DNA of 34,299 nucleotides, taken from assembly GCA_036272915.1 (NCBI GenBank), contig DATAXV010000225.1, forward strand, positions 1 through 34,299. The letters run 5' to 3'. The stretch's first letter is position 1; each line of letters begins with the position of its first letter. The translations under genes and the position numbers were made by a program. Shown here piece after piece: positions 7,615 through 15,727 of this stretch. Below the pieces are notes generated by a model. It did no database searches and was not told the DNA's origin. It saw only the letters and a program-made list of their open reading frames with translations. The stretch comes from DATAXV01 sp036272915 (GTDB lineage Bacteria > Chloroflexota > Dormibacteria > Dormibacterales > Dormibacteraceae).

Positions 7615-7744
7615 TTGTCAAGCAGCGATCGGCGAGCACGTCTGGGGGCCAGCCGCCATCGACGGCGGGGGAGCCGGTCGCGCCGGGCGATCCCACCACC
7701 TCCCTCCCCGGCGACGCCTCGCGATCCTTCTAGGAGGGCAACGA

Positions 7745-8695
7745 GTGAGCAAGGTGTTGGCGGATCGTTCGGGACGGCTGCGCCTGGTCGCGGCCACCTT
7801 CACGGCCATGCGCGAGGACGGCAGCGTGAACCTCGACGCGATCGAGGCGCAGGCCGAGCACCTGACCCGCGGCGGCCTCGACGGCGTCTTCATCTGCGGC
7901 AGCACCGGTGAGAGCGCGTCCCTCTCCTCCGAGGAGCGGGCGGCCATCGCCCGGCGCTGGTGCGAGGTGGCAGGCCCCGAGCTGCTGCGCATCGTCCATA
8001 TCGGCCACCCCAGCCTGCCCGAGGCGCGCTCGCTGGCGGCAAAGGCGCAGGAGGCGGGCGCCGACGCCATCGCCGCCCTGGCGCCCTTCTACTTCCGGCC
8101 CCGCGACCTCGACCAGCTGGTCGCCTTCTGCGCCGAGGTGGCGGCGGCCGCGCCCGAGCTGCCATTCCTCTACTACCACATCCCCGAGATGACCAACGTC
8201 CGCGTCTCCGTGCCCGACCTCATGCGCCTGGCCCGGAAGCGCATCCCGACCTTCGCCGGGGTCAAGTTCACCCACACCGACCTGATCGAGATGGCCGCCT
8301 CGATGGAGGAGGCGGGCGACGAACTCGAGATCTTCAACGGTCCCGACTCGCTGCTCCTGCAGTCGCTGACGGTGGGCGTGCGCTCGGCCGTGGGCAGCAC
8401 CTACAACTTCGCCTCGCCGAGCTATCGGACCATGTATGAGTCGTACCTGGCCGGCGACATGGTCGGCGCCCTCGCCCAGCAATCGCGGATCCGTCGGATG
8501 GTCGCGGTCGGCGGGCGCCACGGCGGCATGCCCGCCTTCAAGGCGATCGCCAGCCTGGCCGGCCCCGAGCTCGGCCCGTGCCGCCTGCCCTTCCTCCGGC
8601 TGAGCGCCGAGGACCGCGCCGGCATCAAGGAGGAGCTGGCCGCAGAGGGCATGCTCGAGATGGTCGGGGCGGGTTCGGCCTCCGTGCCCGCCTGA
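7745..8695 (+). CDS. DapA-family lyase resembling N-acetylneuraminate lyase
   Basis: A 316-residue class I aldolase of the DapA/NanA superfamily. The GTG start follows AGGAGGG by a normal distance. Key features are GVFICGSTGESASLSSEER (substrate loop with GSTGE, residues 52-56), Tyr144 in LYYHIPEMTNV and the Schiff-base Lys174 in FAGVKFTHTDL. The YYHIP and GVKFTHTDL forms resemble N-acetylneuraminate lyases more than lysine-pathway DapA, but the family contains many catabolic lyases and dehydratases, so the substrate is open. It is the first gene of a rightward pair with the class V PLP enzyme (4-base gap) and shares a promoter motif with the other DapA-family gene. Expected to split or dehydrate a 2-oxo acid taken up by the adjacent transporter. 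Confidence 0.91.
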   Translation: MSKVLADRSGRLRLVAATFTAMREDGSVNLDAIEAQAEHLTRGGLDGVFICGSTGESASLSSEERAAIARRWCEVAGPELLRIVHIGHPSLPEARSLAAKAQEAGADAIAALAPFYFRPRDLDQLVAFCAEVAAAAPELPFLYYHIPEMTNVRVSVPDLMRLARKRIPTFAGVKFTHTDLIEMAASMEEAGDELEIFNGPDSLLLQSLTVGVRSAVGSTYNFASPSYRTMYESYLAGDMVGALAQQSRIRRMVAVGGRHGGMPAFKAIASLAGPELGPCRLPFLRLSAEDRAGIKEELAAEGMLEMVGAGSASVPA

Positions 8696-8699
8696 GCCG

Positions 8700-9812
8700 G
8701 TGGCCGCCGCCGGGACGCTGAGGGCGGGGTCGGCCGAGGCCCTCTCCGCCTTCACGCCGCTCCCGGAGCAAACCTACCTCGACACCGCCAGCTACGGGCT
8801 GCCGCCGAAAGAGACCGTCGGCGCTCTGGAGCGCGCCCTCGCCGACTGGGCGTCGGGGAGGGCGCAGTGGTCGCGCGACTGGGACCCGGCCGGCGACGAC
8901 TGCCGCCGGCTGGTCGCTCCGCTCCTGGGCTCGCGGCCGGACCGCATCGCCCTGATGCCGGCCGGATCCTCGGCGGTGGCGCTGGTCGGCTCCGGCCTGC
9001 GGGCCAACGACGAGGTGGTGGTGCCGGACGACGAGTTCACCTCCGTCCTCTACCCGCTCCTGGTCGCGGCCGGGGACCGCGGGGCCCGGGTCCGAAGGGT
9101 CCCGTACGACCGGCTCGGCGACGCGGTGACGCCGGCGACGACCATGCTCGCCTTCAGCCACGTCCGCTCCAACGGCGGCTACCGTCAGGACCTGAGGGCG
9201 CTCGCCGACGCCGCCCACGGCGCCGGCGCCACCATCCTCGTCGACGCCACCCACTCCGCCGGGCTGCTGCCCGTGCCCAGCCTCGAGCTGGGTCTCGACC
9301 ACGTCGTCGTGTCCGCCTACAAGCACCTCCTGTGTCCTCGAGGCGTCGCCTTCCTCCACGTCGCCGAGGCGGCCCAGGAGCGGATGCGCCCGCTCTCCGC
9401 CTCTTGGCGGGGCGCGGTCGATCTCAGGCCCTACGGTGGGGACCTCGGCGACCTGCTTCCCGACGCCGCCCGCTTCGACGTCTCCCTCGCCTGGCACCCG
9501 TGGGTCGGTGCCCGCTCGTCGCTGGGCTTCCTCTCCCGCTTCGATCCCGCGGATCTCGAGAGCTGGGTCGGCGGCCTGGCGACGGGCCTGGCGAAGCGGC
9601 TCGGCGTCGAGCCCACCGGCTCGTCGGTGCTCACCATCCCCGTTTCCATCGAGCCCTCGGAGCTGGGCGCGCGGCTCGAAGTGGCCGGGATCCGGGCCGC
9701 CCTCAACGGACCCGGCGTCCGCTTCTCCTTCCACCTCTACAACACGCCGGAGGACATGGAGCGCGCCGCCGCCTTCCTCGAGGGGATGGACCTCGGGACG
9801 GGCGCGCGGTAG
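8700..9812 (+). CDS. Class V aminotransferase-fold PLP enzyme
   Basis: A 370-residue fold-type I PLP enzyme of the class V group (cysteine desulfurase, isopenicillin N epimerase-like and related). The internal aldimine lysine is Lys208 in VVVSAYKHLLCPRG; the PLP-ring aspartate is Asp182 in ILVDATHSAG. The N-terminus LDTASYGLPPKETV is typical of the selenocysteine lyase/epimerase-like branch. The GTG at 8700 comes four bases after the stop of the DapA-family gene and has no ribosome site of its own, so it is probably translationally coupled. It lacks the mobile catalytic-Cys loop that I would expect in a cysteine desulfurase. It could transaminate, deaminate or cleave an amino acid produced in the same pathway. 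Exact reaction unknown. Confidence 0.88.
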   Translation: MAAAGTLRAGSAEALSAFTPLPEQTYLDTASYGLPPKETVGALERALADWASGRAQWSRDWDPAGDDCRRLVAPLLGSRPDRIALMPAGSSAVALVGSGLRANDEVVVPDDEFTSVLYPLLVAAGDRGARVRRVPYDRLGDAVTPATTMLAFSHVRSNGGYRQDLRALADAAHGAGATILVDATHSAGLLPVPSLELGLDHVVVSAYKHLLCPRGVAFLHVAEAAQERMRPLSASWRGAVDLRPYGGDLGDLLPDAARFDVSLAWHPWVGARSSLGFLSRFDPADLESWVGGLATGLAKRLGVEPTGSSVLTIPVSIEPSELGARLEVAGIRAALNGPGVRFSFHLYNTPEDMERAAAFLEGMDLGTGAR

Positions 9813-9859
9813 AGTGCCTGCCGTGCTGTCCGGCGACCGGCGGGTAGGAACGCGGTTCG

Positions 9860-9890
9860 CCTCGCCCCGGCTCGTGGCCGGGGAACGAGG
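9860..9890 (+). terminator. Long hairpin after the PLP enzyme gene
   Basis: CCTCG-CCCCGGC (9860-9871) pairs with GCCGGGG-AA-CGAGG (9877-9890), giving 12 base pairs with a two-base bulge and a five-base loop. There is no T-run. A second inverted repeat, GGCCCCGAC (9897-9905) with GTCGGGGCC (9937-9945), follows. Termination of the preceding pair of genes is likely. No convincing gene is present from 9813 to 10041. Confidence 0.45.
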
Positions 9891-10041
9891 GGGACCGGCC
9901 CCGACGCGCCGCTGACCTCCTCCCTCCCCGGCTCGGGTCGGGGCCGCCTCGCGAGCCCCCCACCCCATGCCCGAGGAGACCTCATGCAACAGCAGCTCAT
10001 CGATGCTTCGGAACCGCGCGCGCTCCGCCCCTGCGCTCAGA

Positions 10042-10612
10042 TCAGTGCCGCAGCAGGCCAGCGACGAGTATTGGTTCGACGTGCCCCGTTGGCGGACGAT
10101 CATGGACGAGCTTCAACGCTACGTCGATGATGACGCACCGCTCCAGCCGAGGAATCTCCGGGATCGGGACCCACGCCGCCAAGTCCGTTGACCCATCGAC
10201 CTCCTGTTTTAGATCCCCTCTGACGATGCGAACACCGTAGTAGATCGCCATCGTGTGCAACTCGGCCCCGCCCGGAATCCCCCAATCAATGTCGTGGACT
10301 CGGGAGCCCACACCTAGTGTGCCGTCTCACAAACGGCTTTACAATCGCTCAAACTCGCAGGTCGGCGATTTGGTTGTCAGGTCATATACGAGACGGAACA
10401 CTAGTAGCTCCTCGACCTGGGCTTCGTAACCCGTCTCCTCCGCCACCTCGCGGACGACGGCGTCATACTGGATCTTCGCCGTTCTCGATCTTCCCGCCGG
10501 GCAGGGTCCAGTGGCGCTCATCCCCGTTAGGCGAGACGTAGCGGGCGAGCAACATTCGGTCGTCGACCTGACAGACTGCGTACGCGGCCAACTTGAACCG
10601 TGTCTGAGTCAT
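10042..10612 (-). pseudogene. Nudix hydrolase pseudogene
   Basis: Three pieces of one Nudix protein read leftward. Piece 1 starts at ATG 10612: MTQTRFKLAAYAVCQVDDRM, then WTLPGGKIENGEDP, and ends at a TGA (10463-10465). Piece 2 continues in another frame with YDAVVREVAEETGYEAQVEE. Together they rebuild the Nudix box GGKIENGE-x7-REVAEETGY. One base near 10465-10470 has been gained (GATCCAGTATGAC on the coding strand). Piece 2 then meets TAA (10339-10341) and TGA in the same frame, after which VHDIDWGIPGGAELHTMAIY and VDGSTDLAAWVPIPEI give a normal Nudix C-terminal half, ending at 10042. With one frameshift and two stops it cannot make the full enzyme. The base composition is visibly less GC-rich than its neighbours. 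Substrate of the ancestor unknown. Confidence 0.85.
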
Positions 10613-10825
10613 CGGTTCCGATCCTCTGGGCGCGACGGCGGCGTTCGCCACTCGATCACGCGTCTTCCGAGACTCCAGCGACCCGAAGACGTTCGATCTC
10701 GGTGCGAACGCGGTCTCTGGTAACCCCTAGATTGTGAAGAACAGCAGCCCCGACTTCCTCTCCCTCCGCTGGCGAGGAGCTGGGGGATCGAGTCAGGGGA
10801 GGCGCTCGGCGCGGAGGCCCTGTCC

Positions 10826-11059
10826 GTGGAGGCAGTCGAACTCCTCGGGGAGACGCCGGCCTCGGAGCTGCCCGCCCAAGCCGCGTCGCGGCTCGGCATC
10901 GACCCTGATCAGCGCAATCTCCTGGTCCGGCTCACCCTGCGCCATCCGACGCGCACGCTGACCACGGGGGAGGCCAACCGGATCCGGGATCGGGCCTACG
11001 CCGCCCTCCACCGGGGGCGAGCACACCAGTGGGCGGAGGGCAGGCCCCCCGACGGCTGA
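10826..11059 (+). pseudogene. Remnant of a phenylalanyl-tRNA synthetase beta-type C-terminal domain
   Basis: Encodes VEAVELLGETPASELPAQAA, then NLLVRLTLRHPTRTLT and EANRIRDRAYAALHRG. The last part matches the end of the FDX-ACB anticodon-binding domain of PheT (pattern: fRltFR-P-RTLT-eE-N-lRd-i-aAl). A real PheT is about 800 residues; here only some 77-90 residues remain. The frame is open upstream to about 10735 without a usual start codon, and GTG 10826 is the first. I therefore read it as a truncated remnant, though a small stand-alone protein cannot be excluded. It lies in the same decayed stretch as the Nudix pseudogene, and nothing convincing is coded between 10613 and 10734. Confidence 0.6.
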
Positions 11060-11083
11060 GCCGCCGGGAGGCCCGTCGTCATC

Positions 11084-13345
11084 TCAATCGTTCAGCGCCG
11101 CCAGGACCCGCTCCGGGGTCATGGGGATCTCGTTGAGGCGGATACCGACGGCGTGGAAGATGGCGTTGGCGATGGCGCCGGCACCCGGCACCACCGGCGG
11201 CTCGCCGACGATGCGGGCGCCGTTGAGGCCGTGCTCGGAGGGCTTCTCCACCAGCTGCACGTCGATGTCGGAGACGACGTCGATGCTGGGGAGCGCGTAG
11301 TCCAGGAAGCTGGCCGTGATCAGCTGACCGTCGGCGTCGTGGACCATGGCCTCGTGCAGGCCCCAGCCCATGCCCTGGACGGTGCCGCCCTGGATCTGCC
11401 CCTCGACCATCATCGGGTTCATGGCGAAGCCGATGTCCTGAGCCGAGGCGTACTCGAGCAGGGTCACCTCCCCGGTCTCGCGATCGACCCGGACCCGACA
11501 CAGGTGGGCGGCCGCGCCGGGCGCGTTGGAGGGCATCGCCGACCGTCCGTCGCCGGTGATCGGTCCCGCCCCGCCGCGGCGGCTCTCGGCGCTGGCGGCC
11601 AGCTCCGGGATCGAGACCCGGCGGGTGGGAGCGCCCTTGACCTGGACGTCGCCGTCCGCCACCTCCAGGTCCTCCTCCCCCACCTCGAGCTTGTCGGCGG
11701 CCTCATGCAGGAGCTGCCGCCTCGCCTCCTCGGCGGCGGCGCGGACCGCGGTGGAGACGCTGTAGGTGGTCTGGCTGCCGCCACTGGCCCCGGCGAAGAG
11801 GCCGCCGCGGGTGTCGCCCTGGACCAGCTCGACCTTGTCCGGGTGGACCTGCAGGACCTCGGCCGCGACCAGCACCAGCGAGCTGTTGAGCCCGGAGATG
11901 TCGACCGAGCCGACGTTGACCTGGACGGTGCCGTCGCCCTGGACCCGGCAGATGGCGGCCGCGGGTGCCGCCGCTCCCGGCCAGGCGCCGAGGGCGAGGC
12001 CGACGCCCTCGTCCGGGGCGTCCTTCCGGTTGCGCCAGATCGGATGCTCGCGGACCCGCTCCAGGCACTCCCTGAGGCCCAGGCTCGGCCAGGGGTCGCC
12101 GTTGCCCATCAGGTCGCCGTCGCCGGCGGCGTTGGCCATGCGGAACTCGAGCGGGTCGAGGCCGAGCTGGCTGGCGATGTCGTCCATCGCCGTCTCCAGG
12201 GCGAAGCTCGTGGGTGGCGCGCCCGGGGCCCGGTAGGCACCGGCGGGGAGCTTGTTGGTGATCACGTCGAAGCACTCGATGTCGACGTTGGCGCACTTGT
12301 AGTAGCCGCCGATGAGGACGCCCATGATCCCGCCAAGGGACATCGAGAAGGCGCCGTTGTCGATCACGACCCTGGCCTTGAGGCCGTTGAGCACGCCGGC
12401 CGCCGTGCTGCCCATCTGTAGCTCGATGGTCGAGGCTGGGGCCGGGGTCGTGGCCAGAAAGTCCTCGGTCCGGGAGAGAACCATGCGAACCGGCCGGCCG
12501 GTGACCATCGAGGCACCGGCGGTCAGGGGGTCGATGATGCCGTACTTGGCGCCGAAGCCGCCGCCCACCGTCATTGGGATGACCCGCACCCGCTGGCGGG
12601 AGAGGCCGAGCAGCTTGGCCAGCTCGTCGCGCACCGAGTACTGACCCTGGGTCGAGGTGTGGACCGTCAGCTCCTTCCGGACCGCGTCGTAGTCGGCAAC
12701 CGAGGCGTGCGGCTCCAGGTAGCCCTGGTGCATGGAGGGGGTCCGGTAGGTGCGGCGCACGACCACGTCGGAGGCGGCCAGCCCGGCCTCGGCGTCACCG
12801 CGCTGGAAGTGGAGGTGGCCGTGGATGTTGGAGGGCTTGGTCTCCTCCTCCTCTCCGCGGTCGACGGCGGCGTGCATGCTGGCCATGTCCTCGTCGCTCT
12901 GGATGCCGTCGGGCCAGACCAGGGGCGAGTCGTCCTGCATCGCCTTCTCGGGGTCGACGATTGCCTCCAGCGGCTCGTAGTCGATCTCGACCAGCGCGGC
13001 GCCGTCGGTCGCCGCCTCCTCGGTCTCGCCCACTACCAGGACCACCGGCTGGCCCTGGTAGACGACCCGCTCGCGCGCGAGCACGGCGCTGTTGCGGGAG
13101 GCCAGGGGCCGGTTCCTGGTCGGGAGGTCCTGGTCGGTGAGGACGGCGACGACGCCAGGCACGGCCCTGGCCTTGGTGGCGTCGATGGAGAGGATGTTGG
13201 CGTGGGCGTAGGGGCTGAGCACGGGGCGCGCGTGCAGCATCCGAGGCAGCACCAGGTCTCCCGTGTACTGGGTCCGCCCGGACACCTTCTCCGGACCTTC
13301 GATCATCGGACGCCGCTTACCGAGGAAGCGATAGTCGGTGCTCAT
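11084..13345 (-). CDS. Molybdopterin-binding large subunit (CoxL/XdhB-like), AYRAPGAP type
   Basis: A complete 753-residue aldehyde oxidase/xanthine dehydrogenase-family large subunit. It has the a/b hammerhead N-terminal domain (VSGRTQYTGDLVLPRMLHAR), the Moco-binding GGGFGAKYG (residues 261-269), an active-site loop AYRAPGAP (370-377) and the catalytic glutamate region ARIVGEPP (Glu715). The loop is not AYxCSFR, so it is not a form I CO dehydrogenase, and it also differs from the PYRGAGR loop of the paralogue at 20902. ATG 13345 follows AAGGAGG by eight bases. No FeS or FAD subunit gene adjoins it; upstream on the same strand, after a hairpin, lie coxE and coxD. It may share small subunits with another enzyme or use ones encoded elsewhere. 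Substrate unknown. Confidence 0.93.
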   Translation of the reverse strand: MSTDYRFLGKRRPMIEGPEKVSGRTQYTGDLVLPRMLHARPVLSPYAHANILSIDATKARAVPGVVAVLTDQDLPTRNRPLASRNSAVLARERVVYQGQPVVLVVGETEEAATDGAALVEIDYEPLEAIVDPEKAMQDDSPLVWPDGIQSDEDMASMHAAVDRGEEEETKPSNIHGHLHFQRGDAEAGLAASDVVVRRTYRTPSMHQGYLEPHASVADYDAVRKELTVHTSTQGQYSVRDELAKLLGLSRQRVRVIPMTVGGGFGAKYGIIDPLTAGASMVTGRPVRMVLSRTEDFLATTPAPASTIELQMGSTAAGVLNGLKARVVIDNGAFSMSLGGIMGVLIGGYYKCANVDIECFDVITNKLPAGAYRAPGAPPTSFALETAMDDIASQLGLDPLEFRMANAAGDGDLMGNGDPWPSLGLRECLERVREHPIWRNRKDAPDEGVGLALGAWPGAAAPAAAICRVQGDGTVQVNVGSVDISGLNSSLVLVAAEVLQVHPDKVELVQGDTRGGLFAGASGGSQTTYSVSTAVRAAAEEARRQLLHEAADKLEVGEEDLEVADGDVQVKGAPTRRVSIPELAASAESRRGGAGPITGDGRSAMPSNAPGAAAHLCRVRVDRETGEVTLLEYASAQDIGFAMNPMMVEGQIQGGTVQGMGWGLHEAMVHDADGQLITASFLDYALPSIDVVSDIDVQLVEKPSEHGLNGARIVGEPPVVPGAGAIANAIFHAVGIRLNEIPMTPERVLAALND

Positions 13346-13447
13346 GCGGTGTCCCTCCTTGGGAACGGTTGCTCAGGTGACGGTCCACGATCGGGTTCGA
13401 CAGGTGGGCTGACCTCTCTTTCCGTCAACAAACATACGGCGCGAGGC

Positions 13448-13476
13448 GGCGCCGGGCCGGACGCCTGGCCCGCGCC
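13448..13476 (-). terminator. Hairpin downstream of coxE
   Basis: GGCGCCGGGCC (13448-13458) pairs with GGCCCGCGCC (13467-13476), ten pairs with one bulged base and an eight-base loop. It starts ten bases past the coxE stop. On the minus strand a TATGTTTGTTG stretch follows. Probably separates coxDE from the large-subunit gene at 11084. Confidence 0.45.
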
Positions 13477-13485
13477 GTGCTTCGG

Positions 13486-14685
13486 TCAATGGATGGCGCT
13501 CGGCAGCCCCATGCGCTGCGGGCGGCGCCGGTCGAGGCCGGCCAGGAAGCGGCCCAGCTCGTCGAGTGCCTCCAGGCTGTGGGCGGCCATGAACTCGTCC
13601 AGGTGTGGCAGCGCCGCCGCCATCCCCCTGGTCACCGGCTGGTAGCCGTCCGAGCCGAGCAGGGGGTTCAGCCAGATCAAGCGGTGGCAGCTGCGGCGCA
13701 GCCGCTCCAGCTCCTGGGCGAGACGCTCCGGCTCGCCCCGGTCCCAGCCGTCGGAGATCACGATCACGACCGCCCCGTGGCCGAGCACGCGCCGGGCCCA
13801 CCGGCGGTTGAACTCGGCCAGGGCGTCCCCGATGCGGGTACCGCCGCTGAAGTCGTGGACCTGCTTGGCGACGCGGTCGAGAGCGACGTCGACGTCTCGC
13901 TGGCGGAGCTGGCGGGTGAGCCGGGTCAGCCGGGTGGAGAAGACGAAGGTCTCCACGTTCTCACGGCGGGCGACGGCGTGGGCGAAGATCAGGAGGAGGC
14001 GCGAGTAGCGCTCCATCGAGCCGCTGACGTCGCAGAGGAGGATCAGGGGCCGGCGACGGACCCTGGTCTGCCGGCGGAAGATGTGCATCGCCTCCCCCCC
14101 GGAGCGGATCGAGTGGCGGGCGGTGCGGCGCAGGTCGACCTCGCCGGCGCGGGCCGGCCGCAGCCGGCGGGTCCGGCGCTGAGCGATCCGCCAGGGCGAC
14201 TGTTGGAGCAGGCGCTTGATCTGCTCCGACTCGTCCCAGGTCAGCTGGTCGAAGTCCTTGCGCCGGAGGAGCTCCTGGTGGGTGTAGCCGGAGGAGTGGG
14301 CCGGGATCTCCTCCTCCGGGGGCTTCGGCGCCGAGCGCTGGTTCAGGCCCAGCGTCTCGGCCCAGGCCCGAGCCCGCTCCGGGCTCAGGGGCAGCGGCTG
14401 CGAGCGGCCGGGGATGGTCCCGGCCAGCGGCGAGGCGTTGGGCGTCGACCAGAAGAGGTCGAAGGCGGCCTCGAAGACGGCGAGCTCCTCGCGGCGGCTG
14501 ACGAAGCAGGTCCGGAGCGCGTCGCGGAAGGCGGCCGGGTCGCCGACCCCGACCGCGGCCAGGGCCTCGGTGGCGCTGGCCAGCCGGCCTGGCCCGGCGT
14601 CCATGCCGACGTCGTGGAGGAGCCTGGCGAACGCGCCCAGTCGCGGCAGCAGGTCCGGCTCCGCCTCCAGCGCGTCGACGGTCAC
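13486..14685 (-). CDS. coxE: CoxE-like von Willebrand factor A protein
   Basis: A 399-residue protein of the CoxE/VWA_CoxE family. A variable helical N-terminal half is followed by a basic linker and a C-terminal VWA domain (about residues 212-375). The MIDAS metal site is DVSGSM (219-224), with the threonine of FSGGTRIGDAL and the aspartate of VIVISDGWDRGE completing it. In the Oligotropha CO dehydrogenase system, CoxD and CoxE cooperate after folding to insert the Cu-S part of the active site; homologues accompany many other molybdenum hydroxylases as metal-centre maturation factors. GTG 14685 comes three bases after the CoxD stop, so the two are one transcription unit. Its partner enzyme here could be any of the three large subunits. 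Confidence 0.9.
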   Translation of the reverse strand: MTVDALEAEPDLLPRLGAFARLLHDVGMDAGPGRLASATEALAAVGVGDPAAFRDALRTCFVSRREELAVFEAAFDLFWSTPNASPLAGTIPGRSQPLPLSPERARAWAETLGLNQRSAPKPPEEEIPAHSSGYTHQELLRRKDFDQLTWDESEQIKRLLQQSPWRIAQRRTRRLRPARAGEVDLRRTARHSIRSGGEAMHIFRRQTRVRRRPLILLCDVSGSMERYSRLLLIFAHAVARRENVETFVFSTRLTRLTRQLRQRDVDVALDRVAKQVHDFSGGTRIGDALAEFNRRWARRVLGHGAVVIVISDGWDRGEPERLAQELERLRRSCHRLIWLNPLLGSDGYQPVTRGMAAALPHLDEFMAAHSLEALDELGRFLAGLDRRRPQRMGLPSAIH

Positions 14686-14688
14686 GCC

Positions 14689-15582
14689 TTAACCCGCCGC
14701 CTGCGCCCGCTCCACGAGCTCGGGCAGGCCGGAGCGCACGCGCTCCAGGTCCTCCTGGTACTTCAGCGCCGCGCCCAGGGTGGCGTCGACCAGGGCCGTG
14801 TCCAGGCGATCGGCGCCGAGCGCGGCCAGGGAGCGGACCCAGTCCAGGGTCTCGGCCACGCCGGGAACCTTGTAGAGGTCCATGTCGCGGAGCGAGTGGG
14901 CCAGCTCCGTCACCTCGCGGCCGAGGCGCTCGGACGCCTCCGGCGCCCGGGCCCGGACGATGGCGACCTCCTTGTCCACGGTCGGATAGTCGATCCAGTG
15001 ATAGAGGCAGCGGCGCTTGAGCGCGTCGTGGACCTCGCGGGTCCGGTTCGAGGTGAGCATGACCAGCGGCTGCTGCCGGGCCCGGATCGTGCCCAGCTCA
15101 GGGATGGAGACCTGGAAGTCGCTGAGCAGCTCGAGCAGGAAGGCCTCGAACTCCTCGTCGGAGCGGTCGATCTCGTCGATCAGGAGCACCGGCGGGACCT
15201 CGTCGTCGTTGTCGATCGCGTCGAGCAGGGGACGCCGCAGCAGGAAGTCGGGGCTGAAGATCTCTCGCTCCGCCCGCTCGCGGTCGCTGCCCTCCCCCAT
15301 CAGCCGGATGTGGAGCAGCTGCCGGGGGTAGTTCCACTCGTAGACCGCGTGGGCGATGTCGATGCCCTCGTAGCACTGCAGCCGGATCAGGCGGGCACCG
15401 AGAACCGCCGCCACCGTCTTCGCCGCCTCGGTCTTGCCCACGCCGGCCTCGCCCTCGACGAAGAGGGGCTTGCCCAGCTTCAGCGCGAGGAAGATCGCCG
15501 TGGCCAGCGGTCGGTCGCCGACGTAGCGCTCGGCGGCCAGCCGCTCCAGCACCTCTTCAATCGATTCCGGACGTCTCGCCAT
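14689..15582 (-). CDS. coxD: CoxD-like MoxR-family AAA+ ATPase
   Basis: A 297-residue MoxR/CoxD-type ATPase. Walker A is GEAGVGKT (residues 44-51), Walker B LLIDEID (133-139), sensor 1 is in LVMLTSNRTREV, and arginine-finger-like residues lie in LKRRCLYHWIDYP. MoxR ATPases pair with VWA proteins as chaperone complexes for metal-enzyme activation; CoxD does so for CO dehydrogenase and relatives. The ATG at 15582 follows AAGGA closely. It is the first gene of the leftward coxD-coxE unit and diverges from the acyl-CoA ligase at 15728, with 145 bases between the starts for both promoters. Confident family call; the client enzyme is inferred from context only. Confidence 0.92.
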   Translation of the reverse strand: MARRPESIEEVLERLAAERYVGDRPLATAIFLALKLGKPLFVEGEAGVGKTEAAKTVAAVLGARLIRLQCYEGIDIAHAVYEWNYPRQLLHIRLMGEGSDRERAEREIFSPDFLLRRPLLDAIDNDDEVPPVLLIDEIDRSDEEFEAFLLELLSDFQVSIPELGTIRARQQPLVMLTSNRTREVHDALKRRCLYHWIDYPTVDKEVAIVRARAPEASERLGREVTELAHSLRDMDLYKVPGVAETLDWVRSLAALGADRLDTALVDATLGAALKYQEDLERVRSGLPELVERAQAAG

Positions 15583-15680
15583 CGTCCTTCAATGTACCGG
15601 GCGCGCCGGCGGGGCTTCGATCCACCCGACCACCCGCCGGGTTTGCAGTTCGCGGCCTCCGTGCCATGCTGTACGCGCGT

Positions 15681-15698
15681 GCCCGATCCGGACCGGGC
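15681..15698. promoter_or_regulatory. 18-bp imperfect palindrome before the acyl-CoA ligase
   Basis: GCCCGATCCGGACCGGGC is symmetric except for one base pair. It lies 29 bases before the ligase start, in the divergent region with coxD. It is a plausible operator, but no specific regulator can be assigned. Confidence 0.35.
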
Positions 15699-15727
15699 AC
15701 CGGCCCGCGGTGATGGTGGAGGCAAAG

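Noticed and set aside
9967..10191. 74-codon plus-strand frame over the Nudix pseudogene
   Set aside because: Mostly antisense of the Nudix C-terminal half. Only the possible start at 9984 was kept, as a weak finding.
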